A stretch of 64,000 nt of DNA. Origin: an uncultured Bacteroides sp. GTDB lineage: Bacteria > Bacteroidota > Bacteroidia > Bacteroidales > Bacteroidaceae. The first letter of the stretch is position 1, and every line of letters begins with the position of its first letter. The position numbers were made by a program, and so were the translations under genes. Where the stretch lies: NCBI GenBank assembly GCA_958453305.1, contig CAUDXH010000003.1, positions 42,371 to 106,370 on the forward strand, written 5' to 3'. Shown piece after piece: positions 32,495-41,348 of this stretch. The notes below the pieces were generated by a model, which did not search any database, was not told where the DNA came from, and worked only from the letters and a program-made list of their open reading frames with translations.

Positions 32495-34933
32495 ATGACG
32501 ATGAAAAAACTTTTGTTGACTCTATTGATTGGGGGAGGTGCGTTGATGCATACCTCTTATGCCGTGGGGCAGGAACGCCTTCCGGAGTATTTGCAGGCGG
32601 AGAAATTTACGAAGGAGAAACTTAATACCATGTTGTTTTCTACCATGGTCGATCCGCACTGGTCTTCTGACGGGAAGATTTTCTGGTATGAATATAAAAC
32701 TAGTGAAGGCACCTTTTGGTATGTAGTGAATCCTTCTGCCCGTTCCAAAGAACTTCTGTTTGACCGTGATGATTTGGCGGCGCAGCTCAGTGAGGTGGTT
32801 CGTGATCCCTTTGAGGCTCGGCAGCTTCCGTTGCGTAACTTGAAGTTGAAAGATGACGGACGGACATTTACGTTTGAGGTGGTTTCTTCGCGTGAGGTAA
32901 AACCGGAGAAAGACCAGAAGAAAAAGAAGGAGAAAAATGAGGTGTTTTATTTTGCCTATGACTTTCCTTCGCGCAAGTTGACGCACTTGAAAGATAAGGA
33001 GAGGGATCCGGAACGGATGGACTGGGCTTCGGTTTCGCCCGACGGGCAGACAGTGGTTTATGCGAAGGACTGCAACCTCTTCCGCATGAGCATGGCCGAT
33101 TACCGCAAGGCGCAGAAAGACGAGAAAGACAGTACCATCGTGGAGGTGCAGCTCACTACCGACGGGACACCTGATTTTGGTTATGGCATTCCTTACAGCA
33201 TGCTGAATACGGATACGCTCTGCAACGGGAAGCGTCGCTGGGTTTATGGCTGCTGGTCGCCCGACTCGCGTCATTTCGTGACCGTTGTTTCCGATGACCG
33301 TGCCGTGAAACCGCTGTGGGTAATCAATGCGCTTGCTGATCCGCGTCCTACACTGGAAACGTATAAATATCAGATGCCTGGAGAGATGGCGGCTCCTGAG
33401 GAACATCTGTATCTGTTTGATATGTCTGCGAATACCCGCCGCGAAATACGGGTGGCGGCATGGAAGAATCAGTCGCTCGGGCTGGAGTACCGTCCGCAGG
33501 AACAGAAGGAACGCGACCGTGAATGGATTTCTCCTGTCTGGCAGGGCGATAACAATCGCTTCTTCCTGACCCGGAGCAGCCGAGACCTGCACCGCATTGA
33601 TGTGTGTACGTACACGTTGGGACAGGATTCGGTGGTGCCGGTGGTGCGTGAGCGGATGAATACGTATCAGGAAACGCGCCCGATTCAGGTGTTCGGCGGA
33701 GGCAGGGAATTTATCCAGTGGAGCGAACGTGACGGATGGGCTCACTTGTATCTGTATGATGATAAGGGAAACCTGAAGAACCGCATCACGAAAGGACCTT
33801 GGCATGTGGAACGGGTGCTCAAGGTAGATGAGGCTTCGCGTACCATTTATTTCCTTGCCAACGGCCGGGAGGAAGGGGAGCATCCGTATCATGAACAGCT
33901 TTACTGCGTGAATGCTGACGGCAGCGGACTGAAACGGCTGACTGCCGGCGATTTCTTCCACCAGCCGGAAATAGATGATGATGCCCGGTATGTGGTAGAC
34001 AATTATTCGCGGGTGAATACGGTACCTTGTGCAGTGGTGCTCGACCGCAGCGGAAAGGAAGTGATGAAGCTGGAAGAAAGTGATTTCTCCGGACTGAAGG
34101 CTGCGGGATACCAGTTTCCCGAACTGTTTACGGTGAAGGCAGCCGACGGAGTTACCGACTTGTACGGAGTGATGTATAAGCCTTATAATTTCGATTCGAC
34201 GAAGGTATATCCCATTATTGACTATGTGTATCCGGGTCCTCAGGTGGAGGCGGTGTATTATCCGTTTACGCGGATGAGCGTGCGGACTGACCGGCTGGCG
34301 CAGGCGGGATTTATTGTCATCTCGGTGGGGCAGCGTGGCGGACATCCTTCGCGTTCGAAGTGGTATCATAACTATGGCTACGGCAATCTGCGTGACTATC
34401 CTTTGGCTGACCACAAGGCTGCCGTGGAACAGCTGGCTGCCCGTTACCGCTTTATTGACATCGACCGCGTGGGTATTCACGGACATTCGGGCGGAGGGTT
34501 CATGTCAACTGCTGCCATCTGCCAGTATCCAGACTTCTACAAGGCTGCCGTATCGTGTGCCGGAAATCATGACAACCGCATTTATAACCGTTGGTGGAGT
34601 GAGACGCATCACGGGGTGAAGGAGGAGATAACAGCGGAAGGCGATACGACTTTTGCCTATAAGATTGCCACAAATCCTGAAATCGTGAAACAACTCAAGG
34701 GGCATCTGATGCTGGTGCACGGGGATATCGATAATAATGTGCATCCTGCCAATACGCTCCGCGTAGTGGATGCGCTGATTCGTGCCGGCAAGCGCTTTGA
34801 TATGCTGATTCTTCCCGGACAGCGTCATGCTTTCGGTACGATGGATGAGTATTTCTACTGGCGTATGGTGGATTTCTTCTCGCGCCATCTTAAAGGGAAA
34901 TGTGAGGATTCGGTGGATATTCCGAAGCGGTGA
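32495..34933 (+). CDS. S9 family prolyl oligopeptidase (DPP IV-like)
   Basis: 812 aa with an N-terminal signal (MTMKKLLLTLLIGGGALMH; the ATG at 32501 is an equal choice), so periplasmic. The N-terminal eight-bladed-type propeller (DPPIV_N) covers about 90-520, and the alpha/beta-hydrolase domain about 560-800. The catalytic triad is visible: S665 in GHSGGGF, D744 in HGDIDNNVHP and H778 in GQRHAFG. Such enzymes remove Xaa-Pro or Xaa-Ala dipeptides from peptide N-termini, or act as related exopeptidases, and feed peptide catabolism. A lysine-rich loop at about 143-150 sits within the propeller. It is a single-gene unit with a strong terminator. Confidence 0.92.
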   Translation: MTMKKLLLTLLIGGGALMHTSYAVGQERLPEYLQAEKFTKEKLNTMLFSTMVDPHWSSDGKIFWYEYKTSEGTFWYVVNPSARSKELLFDRDDLAAQLSEVVRDPFEARQLPLRNLKLKDDGRTFTFEVVSSREVKPEKDQKKKKEKNEVFYFAYDFPSRKLTHLKDKERDPERMDWASVSPDGQTVVYAKDCNLFRMSMADYRKAQKDEKDSTIVEVQLTTDGTPDFGYGIPYSMLNTDTLCNGKRRWVYGCWSPDSRHFVTVVSDDRAVKPLWVINALADPRPTLETYKYQMPGEMAAPEEHLYLFDMSANTRREIRVAAWKNQSLGLEYRPQEQKERDREWISPVWQGDNNRFFLTRSSRDLHRIDVCTYTLGQDSVVPVVRERMNTYQETRPIQVFGGGREFIQWSERDGWAHLYLYDDKGNLKNRITKGPWHVERVLKVDEASRTIYFLANGREEGEHPYHEQLYCVNADGSGLKRLTAGDFFHQPEIDDDARYVVDNYSRVNTVPCAVVLDRSGKEVMKLEESDFSGLKAAGYQFPELFTVKAADGVTDLYGVMYKPYNFDSTKVYPIIDYVYPGPQVEAVYYPFTRMSVRTDRLAQAGFIVISVGQRGGHPSRSKWYHNYGYGNLRDYPLADHKAAVEQLAARYRFIDIDRVGIHGHSGGGFMSTAAICQYPDFYKAAVSCAGNHDNRIYNRWWSETHHGVKEEITAEGDTTFAYKIATNPEIVKQLKGHLMLVHGDIDNNVHPANTLRVVDALIRAGKRFDMLILPGQRHAFGTMDEYFYWRMVDFFSRHLKGKCEDSVDIPKR

Positions 34934-35254
34934 AGTAGTGGAGGAGCTTTCTCCTTCAGTTGAACCTTTAGGCTTCAGAAATGAAGCTTGATTAGAATAA
35001 TCTTATTTAAAAAGACCGTATCATGTGCTGCATTGAGCCATGATACGGTCTTTTTTTCTTAACTTTCAGTTTTTTCGGAATCGTTGAGGCGGGAGCGTAC
35101 GCTCTCCGGCTTTTTTTCTATCCAACAGCTGATTTATTTTCTTCAGCAAGTTAAAATCTTTCATTCCGAGCCGGTCGAAGCACCGCTGCCTTTATGCAGA
35201 TGGAGAGTCTGGCAACGGGTTGGGGTAAGAGGCAGAACCACCGGAAGAGCCAAC
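34934..35254. other. 321-nt gap between convergent genes
   Basis: Holds the S9 gene terminator and, near 35092-35103, the palindrome GAGCGTACGCTC followed by a T run, possibly the end signal for one of the two converging genes. Nothing else recognised. Confidence 0.45.
35011..35058 (+). terminator. Terminator of the S9 peptidase gene
   Basis: AAAGACCGTATCATG (35011-35025) pairs with 35039-35053, followed by a run of T. A smaller hairpin with a GAAA loop (34972-34987) precedes it. Confidence 0.85.
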
Positions 35255-36859
35255 TCACCCCTGCAAGCTTTCGTAGACCGGATGCAGCTCTTCGGGCGTG
35301 TAACCGCTCCGGATGCGCCACTCTTGCGGATAAAGGTTATTGGCTCTGTTTCCTATATTTTTTACAAAGCCGAGCGGAATGTGCCGATAAGTCACCAGGA
35401 CATATCCTTTGGAAACAGACGAGTCGACTACAATCGCTTCTCTGCGCAAATAAGATAGTGCTTGGGCAAGCGATAGTTCCGTCTGCGGAAACGCTTCCTT
35501 GCACAGAACGGTACTCATGGCCAGCACATGCGAAGGCATCCAGTCTTTCCCTTTCTGTTCGGCAAGAGTAACTCCCGCATGCAAGAGATGAAGTCTCTCT
35601 TTTAGATTATCGTATAAATCTACGTAAGCTGAAGGAATCGCTTTGGCAAGTGCACCTTCGGTGCGGAATGAGAAATTGCCTGCCTGGAGGAGCCATTTTT
35701 CCGTTTCTTTGGGAAAGGAGATTCCTGCTGTCTTGTTTCCTTTCTGCATTGTTTTTCCTTTTCCGCCTTTGCGGAATCCTTCTGCTTTCCCTCTGCGCCT
35801 TTCTGCCGCATCTGTATAGGCTGCTTCCGCTATCGTCTTGCGGGAATGGGTTGAGGCAGCAGTTTCTTCTTCTACCTTACAGACAGACTGTTCACTGCTG
35901 TAGTCGGCATAGCATTCTTCGGTTCCTCCCCGGCGGATATGCTCCCCGGTGGAATCGAAATCTTCCGCTGCGGTATCCGGTTTCTTGCGGAGTACTGCCA
36001 CAAACAGCCCCTCGCCTGATGTATGGTGAGGCAAGAACCGATACACCGGAAACTCCTCTCCTGTGAGATTTCCCGTAATTCCCCATTCTGCTTCAGTATT
36101 TACCGGAAGCACCTCAGCCCCTAAGTTCGAGGCAATCCACGCCACATTGTCCTCGTTTTCTTCGCGGTTGAAGGTACAGGTGCTGTAAATCAGGATTCCC
36201 CCCGGCTTCAGACACGGCCATATATCCGCCACGATACGGCGCTGACGCTTCCAGCATAAATCCACTGCTTCCGGACTCCATTCGCTGACTGCTTTTTCAT
36301 CTTTGCGGAACATGCCCTCACCGGAACAAGGCACATCGGTGAGCACTACGTCGAAGAGCGGTCCGAGCGGAGTGAAGTCAGCCGGGTCATTATTGGTTAC
36401 AATCACCTCCGGATTGCCCCACTTGATGAGATTCTCAGCCAGTACCTGCGAGCGGGTACGCATCACCTCGTTGGCTACCAGCATGCTTCCTTCTGGCAGT
36501 TCGTCGCGTACGAGGGTTGATTTTCCTCCCGGAGCAGCACAGAGGTCGAGCATGACCACCGGGCGGTTCACATAGCGGCGGATGACTTGCGCAATGAACA
36601 TCGATGCTGCTTCCTGTACATAATAGTATCCGGCATGAAACAGCGGGTCGAAGGTGAATGCGGGGCGTCGGTTCAGATAGAACCCTTTTTCGGTCCACGG
36701 AACGTTTTGGGCTTGAGGTGGAATCGGAGATTTTTTTCCGGAGTTGGTGCGGATGCTGACCGGACTATCGGTCTGCAGTGCCTGGCAAAGAGCGTTACAT
36801 TCGGTCTCTCCCATGAGAAGCCGAGTGCGTTCAATGAATTCAGAGGGTAAGTTGAGCAT
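35255..36859 (-). CDS. rRNA cytosine-C5 methyltransferase (NOL1/NOP2/Sun family, RsmF-like)
   Basis: 534 aa. A SAM-dependent enzyme methylating cytosine C5 in rRNA, probably 16S. The N-terminal RNA-contact region is followed by the Rossmann core: DLCAAPGGKS at about 105-114 (SAM binding), and the two catalytic cysteines in DVPCSGEGMF and YSTCTFNREEN. The C-terminal segment (about 390-534) resembles the RsmF PUA-like extension. Between about residues 300 and 385 there is a charged, low-complexity insert (GEHIRRGG, RKGGKGKTMQKGNK) unlike the flanking parts. It is preceded on the minus strand by a copy of the dispersed intergenic repeat. Confidence 0.9.
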   Translation of the reverse strand: MLNLPSEFIERTRLLMGETECNALCQALQTDSPVSIRTNSGKKSPIPPQAQNVPWTEKGFYLNRRPAFTFDPLFHAGYYYVQEAASMFIAQVIRRYVNRPVVMLDLCAAPGGKSTLVRDELPEGSMLVANEVMRTRSQVLAENLIKWGNPEVIVTNNDPADFTPLGPLFDVVLTDVPCSGEGMFRKDEKAVSEWSPEAVDLCWKRQRRIVADIWPCLKPGGILIYSTCTFNREENEDNVAWIASNLGAEVLPVNTEAEWGITGNLTGEEFPVYRFLPHHTSGEGLFVAVLRKKPDTAAEDFDSTGEHIRRGGTEECYADYSSEQSVCKVEEETAASTHSRKTIAEAAYTDAAERRRGKAEGFRKGGKGKTMQKGNKTAGISFPKETEKWLLQAGNFSFRTEGALAKAIPSAYVDLYDNLKERLHLLHAGVTLAEQKGKDWMPSHVLAMSTVLCKEAFPQTELSLAQALSYLRREAIVVDSSVSKGYVLVTYRHIPLGFVKNIGNRANNLYPQEWRIRSGYTPEELHPVYESLQG

Positions 36860-36934
36860 ATGCCTTGAGTTTTTATTTGATGAGTTTTTTATTTTGACGA
36901 GTTGATAAGGTTTCAGTCAGTAAAGCATTTCAGA
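36860..36934 (-). repeat. Dispersed intergenic repeat, copy 4 (before the rRNA methyltransferase, minus strand)
   Basis: Read on the minus strand: the 24-nt block at 36911-36934 (TGAAATGCT ... CTGAAA, 16 of 24 bases as copy 1), then TCAACTCGTCA, then an AAAACTCA word tract ending at the ATG. The order and direction relative to the gene are the same as in the plus-strand copies. Confidence 0.65.
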
Positions 36935-36995
36935 GCGTTGTTCCCGTGTTAGCTGCAGCCTTGTCACCTGATCGGCAAAGTTTGGTTAACAGCAA

Positions 36996-38051
36996 CTATT
37001 CATTCAGAGCCCCACAATGTGGGCAGATACCTTTCTTTCGCATCTTAGCCCCACAAGCCCCGCATGCATACGAATACCCCGATGCCCCTTTCAGTTGCTT
37101 GAAAACCCAGATAGAGTAAGCAGCCAGACAGAGGTACGCCCCATACACCGGAAGGCAGGTGAGAAAGATGTATAAAAAGATACAACACGCCGCCAATCCC
37201 GTGAGATAAAACAGTGCCACCTCCACCGAAGTCTGATGAAACAGGTCATCCAGCATGGCTATTCCCATCAAGATGATGAGCCAGATGCAAAAGATGAACA
37301 GTCCGGTGACAAACGGCAGTTGGAATGGGTTGAGCGAGGGATTGTAGTAATACGCCTCCCATACCGACGGGTTGAAGTGCAGTATCGAGTTATAGAGTGT
37401 GGCAGCCACAGCCATCAGCCACGAGAGCGACAGAGGAAAGATGCTGTCAATGTCATTCAGTCCGATGAGTCGGATTTGCTTACGTCGCACGGCGCGTATG
37501 GCAAACCAGAGCGCGAATCCGGCAGAGATAACCAGAAAAGGTACCGTATGCGAACTGCTGAACCAGCGGATTCCCTGCGAGATAGGATCGACCGGTACAA
37601 TGCCTTGCAGGAGGGTTGGTTCGCGGAGCCATCCGATGGTTTCCTGGTCGCGTGCCACCTTTACCCATATGTGACTGACCGAATCATCCGGGTGGAAGGC
37701 AAACTCAGCCACTACCAGTTCGTCATTACGTACTACGGGTAGCGAGTCAGTCAGAGGCAGGCGGTAGAGCCACAGCGTGTCTGCCACCACCTTGAAGTTG
37801 GCATTCAGCTTATACGGACGCGAAACGTCCTCCGCCCCCGTACTTACAGTTCCTGCTACGTTCTCTGTTTCCTCGGCTCCACACCGAAGTTTCTTTTCTG
37901 CTTGAAGTTCATCTGCAGTGAGCAAGGGATGCTTTAGCAGCACTTCAGCCTGAAGCACCTTCTCCGTTTGAAGCCGATTCAACTGTCTCGCGGCAGGCAA
38001 CCATCCGAAGAAGAAGCTGATAACAGCCAGGAAAAAAGTCCCCCACATCAT
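36996..38051 (-). CDS. Membrane protein with C-terminal zinc ribbon
   Basis: 351 aa, function unknown. One N-terminal helix (about 4-20) is followed by a soluble region (about 25-160) that may lie outside the membrane, then several helices between about 165 and 325. The C-terminus is a four-Cys zinc ribbon (CGACGAKMRKKGICPHCG). Its ATG overlaps the stop of the upstream U32-family gene (TGATG arrangement), so the two are translationally coupled. I do not recognise a named family. The zinc ribbon on the cytoplasmic end hints at a protein- or RNA-interaction role, which is speculative. Confidence 0.8.
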   Translation of the reverse strand: MMWGTFFLAVISFFFGWLPAARQLNRLQTEKVLQAEVLLKHPLLTADELQAEKKLRCGAEETENVAGTVSTGAEDVSRPYKLNANFKVVADTLWLYRLPLTDSLPVVRNDELVVAEFAFHPDDSVSHIWVKVARDQETIGWLREPTLLQGIVPVDPISQGIRWFSSSHTVPFLVISAGFALWFAIRAVRRKQIRLIGLNDIDSIFPLSLSWLMAVAATLYNSILHFNPSVWEAYYYNPSLNPFQLPFVTGLFIFCIWLIILMGIAMLDDLFHQTSVEVALFYLTGLAACCIFLYIFLTCLPVYGAYLCLAAYSIWVFKQLKGASGYSYACGACGAKMRKKGICPHCGALNE

Positions 38052-39886
38052 TCTTCTGAATCAGCATAAACCTTCATCTGACATACCTTACAGTCAAACT
38101 CCAGCCGGAAGCGTCGGCCGTCGGAGCTCACCAGATAATACGGCTCGCGGAATGGAGCCCGTACCTTGTGATGCACTGGGCACCAGCCCATGCTATATCT
38201 CAGACAGTGCTTGCAAAACATCAGCACCGCACCGCGGGACGGTTCTTGTTCGAATGCCGGAGCCACCCGTTTCACCCCGTGGTCATGATAGAATGCCGCC
38301 GCACGGCTGTTCATCACATTTCCCAGATAGGTCAGTTCGGCAGCTGGATAGGGGTGTACCGTTGCTTTATGTAATACTGTTTCGCGGCGGTAATTCATCC
38401 GTCGTGCCTGGAGCAGTGCTTCCGTAGCTCGGCGGCGTAAATCGGCCAGTACGGACGAAGGAATAAACCAGTTATCGCAGAAGTCAATTTCAATATTTCG
38501 CACCACCAGCGGCGTACCTCCCAGCTTAGCCAACTGCGTACGGCGGTTCTCGTCCTGAGGCGAGCGGGCCGTTTCCTTGGCATATTCAATGGTTGCCGAA
38601 GCCCGGTTTCCATCCTCATCAGTCAGGGTCAGTGTGAAACCGAAGACATTCTCACAAAGGTTCATATCCACCTCTACTCTGCGCACAGCCGATTGCCGTT
38701 GCAAGGTCCGTTCAAATTCCTGATCGAAGTTACGGAACAGGCGTGTCTTCGGCATCACGTGAGGCACCTCCTGTAAAAAGAGCTTATTTCCTTCCACCCG
38801 GTTTACCCGGAAGCCCTGCAGCCGTCCTTGTGCATCAAGGAAGCATAGTCCGTCGCCGTTAGCAAAGCGCTTGATACCTGCTACGGTAATCCACGAGCGT
38901 CCCACTTCCTTCACTACCCCCACTTCCTCACCCATCGACTTGGGTGTATCAAATGAGAAAATCCCCCCGTTTCGTCCGTGAACGAAATAATCGGTGAATC
39001 CTCGGTTGAAACTCTTTTCCGGTAGCGGCTCAAAACTCAGTTCCACCTTTCCCGATGAAGCTCTCCGGTATTCCTTTCTTCGTTTGAAAATAGCATCCAG
39101 CTTTTTACGGTACCACGCTGTAACATTCTTCACATATGCCACATCCTTGAGTCGTCCCTCAATTTTGAGTGAGGTAGCTCCTGCATCGAGTAGCGCCTCT
39201 AGGTTATCCGTCTGGTTCATATCCTTAAGCGAAAGCAGATGACGGTTCCGCACCACCGTCCGTCCGTCGGCATCTACCATGTCGAAGGCCAGACGGCAGA
39301 ACTGTGCACATTCTCCCCGGTTGGCACTCCGGCCGTAACATGCCTGACTGACATAACACTGCCCGCTGTAACTCACGCACAATGCTCCGTGAATAAAAAC
39401 TTCGAGCGCCGTGTCGGGACAAGCTTTGTGGATTTGCGCTATTTCATTGAGCGTCAGTTCGCGCGGAAGTACCACCTGACGGAATCCGGCATCCGACAAG
39501 AAACGTACTTTTTCGGCTGAGCGGTTATCCATTTGTGTACTGGCATGTAACGGGATAGGGGGTAAGTTGAGTCGTGTAATACCCATATCCTGCACGATGA
39601 GCGCATCTACTCCGATGCGGTATAAATCGGCAATCATCTCCTCGGTGCGCAGTAGCTCTTCATCAGTCAAGATGGTATTGACTGCCACATAAATACGTAC
39701 ATTGAACTGATGGGCATATTCCACCAGGCGGGCAATGTCTTCAAGGGAGTTTCCCGCTGCCGCTCTTGCTCCGAAGCAGGGAGCTCCGATGTAAACGGCA
39801 TCGGCACCGTGATTCACAGCTTCTATGCCACACTCCAGATTACGGGCAGGGGCAAGCAACTCTATAAGTCGAGGATGAGTCATCAT
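38048..39886 (-). CDS. U32 family protein, RlhA-like 23S rRNA hydroxylation factor
   Basis: 612 aa. The N-terminal U32 TIM-barrel (about 5-290) opens with IELLAPARNLECGIEAVNHGADAVYIGA. It carries the family's cysteine cluster in the region GALCVSYSGQCYVS ... GECAQFC, the probable iron-sulphur site. The C-terminal half (about 385-600) matches the extra domain of the long U32 type (E. coli RlhA/YdcP, about 650 aa), which is required for hydroxylation of 23S rRNA C2501, rather than the short TrhP type acting on tRNA. Older annotations call these collagenase-like proteases. It is followed with overlap by the zinc-ribbon membrane protein and sits just downstream of metA on the same strand. Confidence 0.85.
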   Translation of the reverse strand: MMTHPRLIELLAPARNLECGIEAVNHGADAVYIGAPCFGARAAAGNSLEDIARLVEYAHQFNVRIYVAVNTILTDEELLRTEEMIADLYRIGVDALIVQDMGITRLNLPPIPLHASTQMDNRSAEKVRFLSDAGFRQVVLPRELTLNEIAQIHKACPDTALEVFIHGALCVSYSGQCYVSQACYGRSANRGECAQFCRLAFDMVDADGRTVVRNRHLLSLKDMNQTDNLEALLDAGATSLKIEGRLKDVAYVKNVTAWYRKKLDAIFKRRKEYRRASSGKVELSFEPLPEKSFNRGFTDYFVHGRNGGIFSFDTPKSMGEEVGVVKEVGRSWITVAGIKRFANGDGLCFLDAQGRLQGFRVNRVEGNKLFLQEVPHVMPKTRLFRNFDQEFERTLQRQSAVRRVEVDMNLCENVFGFTLTLTDEDGNRASATIEYAKETARSPQDENRRTQLAKLGGTPLVVRNIEIDFCDNWFIPSSVLADLRRRATEALLQARRMNYRRETVLHKATVHPYPAAELTYLGNVMNSRAAAFYHDHGVKRVAPAFEQEPSRGAVLMFCKHCLRYSMGWCPVHHKVRAPFREPYYLVSSDGRRFRLEFDCKVCQMKVYADSEE

Positions 39887-39890
39887 GCAA

Positions 39891-40814
39891 TTATCTGATT
39901 AAGTTAATATCGTAAGGGGTTTCTTGATATACATAATAATTGAGCCAGTTGGCAAAGAGCAGGTTGGCAGTGCTTCGCCAGCGTACCAGCGGACCTTGTT
40001 CCGGGTCATCGTTGCGGTAATAGTTCCGTGGCAGGTCAATAGGCAAATTCTTGTCAAGGTCGCGGCGGTATTCGCCGTCAAGAGTGAGCGGCGCATACTC
40101 CGAATGACCTGTTACAAAGAACTCACGTCCGCCTCGCGCCATGACGATGTGGATGCCTGAATCGGCAGACTCAGAAATGATGCTTAGCGATTGATTCTTT
40201 TCTATATCTTCTTTTCGTATCTCCGTATGCCGGCTGTGCGGAACGAAGAATACATCATCAAATCCGCGGAAGATGGGGAGCTGCTGAAAGCCCTTGCAAA
40301 TATGGTGTTCGAAGATGCCGAACATCTTTTTTTCAAGTGGATATTTGGGAATGCCGTAGTGATGATAAAGACCCGCCTGCGCAGCCCAACAGATGTAAAG
40401 GGTGGAAGTAACATGCGTCTGTGCCCAATCGAAGATTCCGGTAATTTCATCCCAATACCCCACTTCCTCAAAGTTCAGATGCTCTACGGGAGCTCCGGTG
40501 ATAATCATTCCGTCATATTTTTCGTTGCGCATTAATTCGAAGTCCCGGTAAAAAGCACGCATATGCTCTATGGGCGTATTTTTAGGTGTATGACTTTTCA
40601 ACTTCATGAAACTCACCTCAATCTGCAAGGGCGAGTTTGAGAGCAGGCGGATAAGGTCTGTCTCGGTGGTGACTTTAATGGGCATGAGATTGAGAATGAC
40701 AATCTTCAGCGGACGGATGTCTTGTGTTGATGCTCTCGAATTGTCTATCACGAAGATGCTTTCTTCCTTAAGCAAATCGATGGCCGGAAGATGGTCGGGT
40801 AGGTTGAGTGGCAT
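39891..40814 (-). CDS. metA: Homoserine O-acyltransferase MetA (predicted acetyl-CoA specific)
   Basis: 307 aa, full length. It acylates homoserine, the first step of methionine synthesis. The catalytic C142 is in YICWAAQAGL, with the conserved His in PHSRHTE and Glu in the GHSEYA region. Residue 111 is Glu (GAPVEHLNFEEV). Studies of MetA proteins showed that Glu at 111 goes with acetyl-CoA and Gly with succinyl-CoA, so this should be an O-acetyltransferase in spite of the MetA fold. It is 4 nt upstream of the U32 gene on the minus strand, with a TATTTTTG box at 40843-40850. Confidence 0.95.
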   Translation of the reverse strand: MPLNLPDHLPAIDLLKEESIFVIDNSRASTQDIRPLKIVILNLMPIKVTTETDLIRLLSNSPLQIEVSFMKLKSHTPKNTPIEHMRAFYRDFELMRNEKYDGMIITGAPVEHLNFEEVGYWDEITGIFDWAQTHVTSTLYICWAAQAGLYHHYGIPKYPLEKKMFGIFEHHICKGFQQLPIFRGFDDVFFVPHSRHTEIRKEDIEKNQSLSIISESADSGIHIVMARGGREFFVTGHSEYAPLTLDGEYRRDLDKNLPIDLPRNYYRNDDPEQGPLVRWRSTANLLFANWLNYYVYQETPYDINLIR

Positions 40815-40842
40815 GTTACTTTTCTTTTTTTGATAATTTCTG

Positions 40843-40850
40843 CAAAAATA
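40843..40850 (-). promoter_or_regulatory. -7 box of metA
   Basis: CAAAAATA on plus reads TATTTTTG on minus, 28 nt before the metA ATG. No S-box or SAM riboswitch-like structure was recognised between it and the ATG. Confidence 0.55.
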
Positions 40851-41046
40851 CGAAAAACTTCATAGATGAGGTCTGGAATTTGTCTGGTTTTTATTTTGTT
40901 GTATCATTTGTATTTCACCGGGAGAGAAGTCCGGACAGATGTATGAGGATAGTCTCTGCTTGTGAAGATGCAGAATGTTTTGCGGGAAAGGTGTTTTGAC
41001 GGGATAAGTTTGTTACTTCCTGCCAATGGATTTGTCTATGCTAAAG

Positions 41047-41156
41047 ACGGAGTTTTATATTCTTCCTAGCCGGAATATATATTTTACAAAGCCAGAATAT
41101 ATGTTCTGCAAAGCCAGAATGTATATTCTTCTATGGAAGAATATAAAATAGAAGGA
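41047..41156. repeat. Tandem array of five 22-nt units with dyad symmetry
   Basis: Units start at 41047, 41069, 41091, 41113 and 41135. The middle three begin GCC(A/G)GAAT; units 2 and 3 agree at 18 of 22 bases, units 3 and 4 at 17. The outer two are weaker (12 and about 11 matches). Cores such as AGAATATATGTTCT and AGAATGTATATTCT are near-palindromes. The design parallels the 21-nt array at 11934 but the sequence is different. It lies about 200-300 nt upstream of metA. Confidence 0.6.
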
Positions 41157-41260
41157 TAAGCAGCAAGAAACTTAAAGGGAAGAAGCAAGGAATAGGATGC
41201 GTGAGGTAGATGTTGGCATTGGGCATAGCGAAGAAGTATGGCTTATATGCCTTATTGAAA

Positions 41261-41296
41261 AAAGCCCTGCTGCATTTGGAAATTTGCGGCAGGGCT
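41261..41296 (-). terminator. Terminator of the second SusC/SusD operon
   Basis: AGCCCTGC (41263-41270) pairs with GCAGGGCT (41289-41296); on the minus strand a TTTTTT run follows. It lies 52 nt past the SusD stop. Confidence 0.8.
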
Positions 41297-41348
41297 GTGT
41301 GTAACTCCCGTTACGGAGAGTCGGTTTGATTATGGAAACTCAAGTGGA

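Larger units (their letters stand above)
40815..41348. other. 534-nt gap between metA and the second SusD gene
   Basis: Contains the metA promoter (40843), the 5 x 22-nt dyad array (41047-41156) and the terminator of the SusC/SusD operon (41263-41296). No protein gene was found. Confidence 0.5.

Noticed and set aside
32522..34486. 654-aa open frame on the minus strand inside the S9 peptidase gene
   Set aside because: It mirrors the third-base pattern of the plus-strand gene; the product is rich in His, Arg and Ile in a way typical of antisense frames and has no domain I know.
40815..40842. SAM riboswitch before metA
   Set aside because: Only 28 nt lie between the -7 box and the ATG, too short for any known SAM-binding leader.
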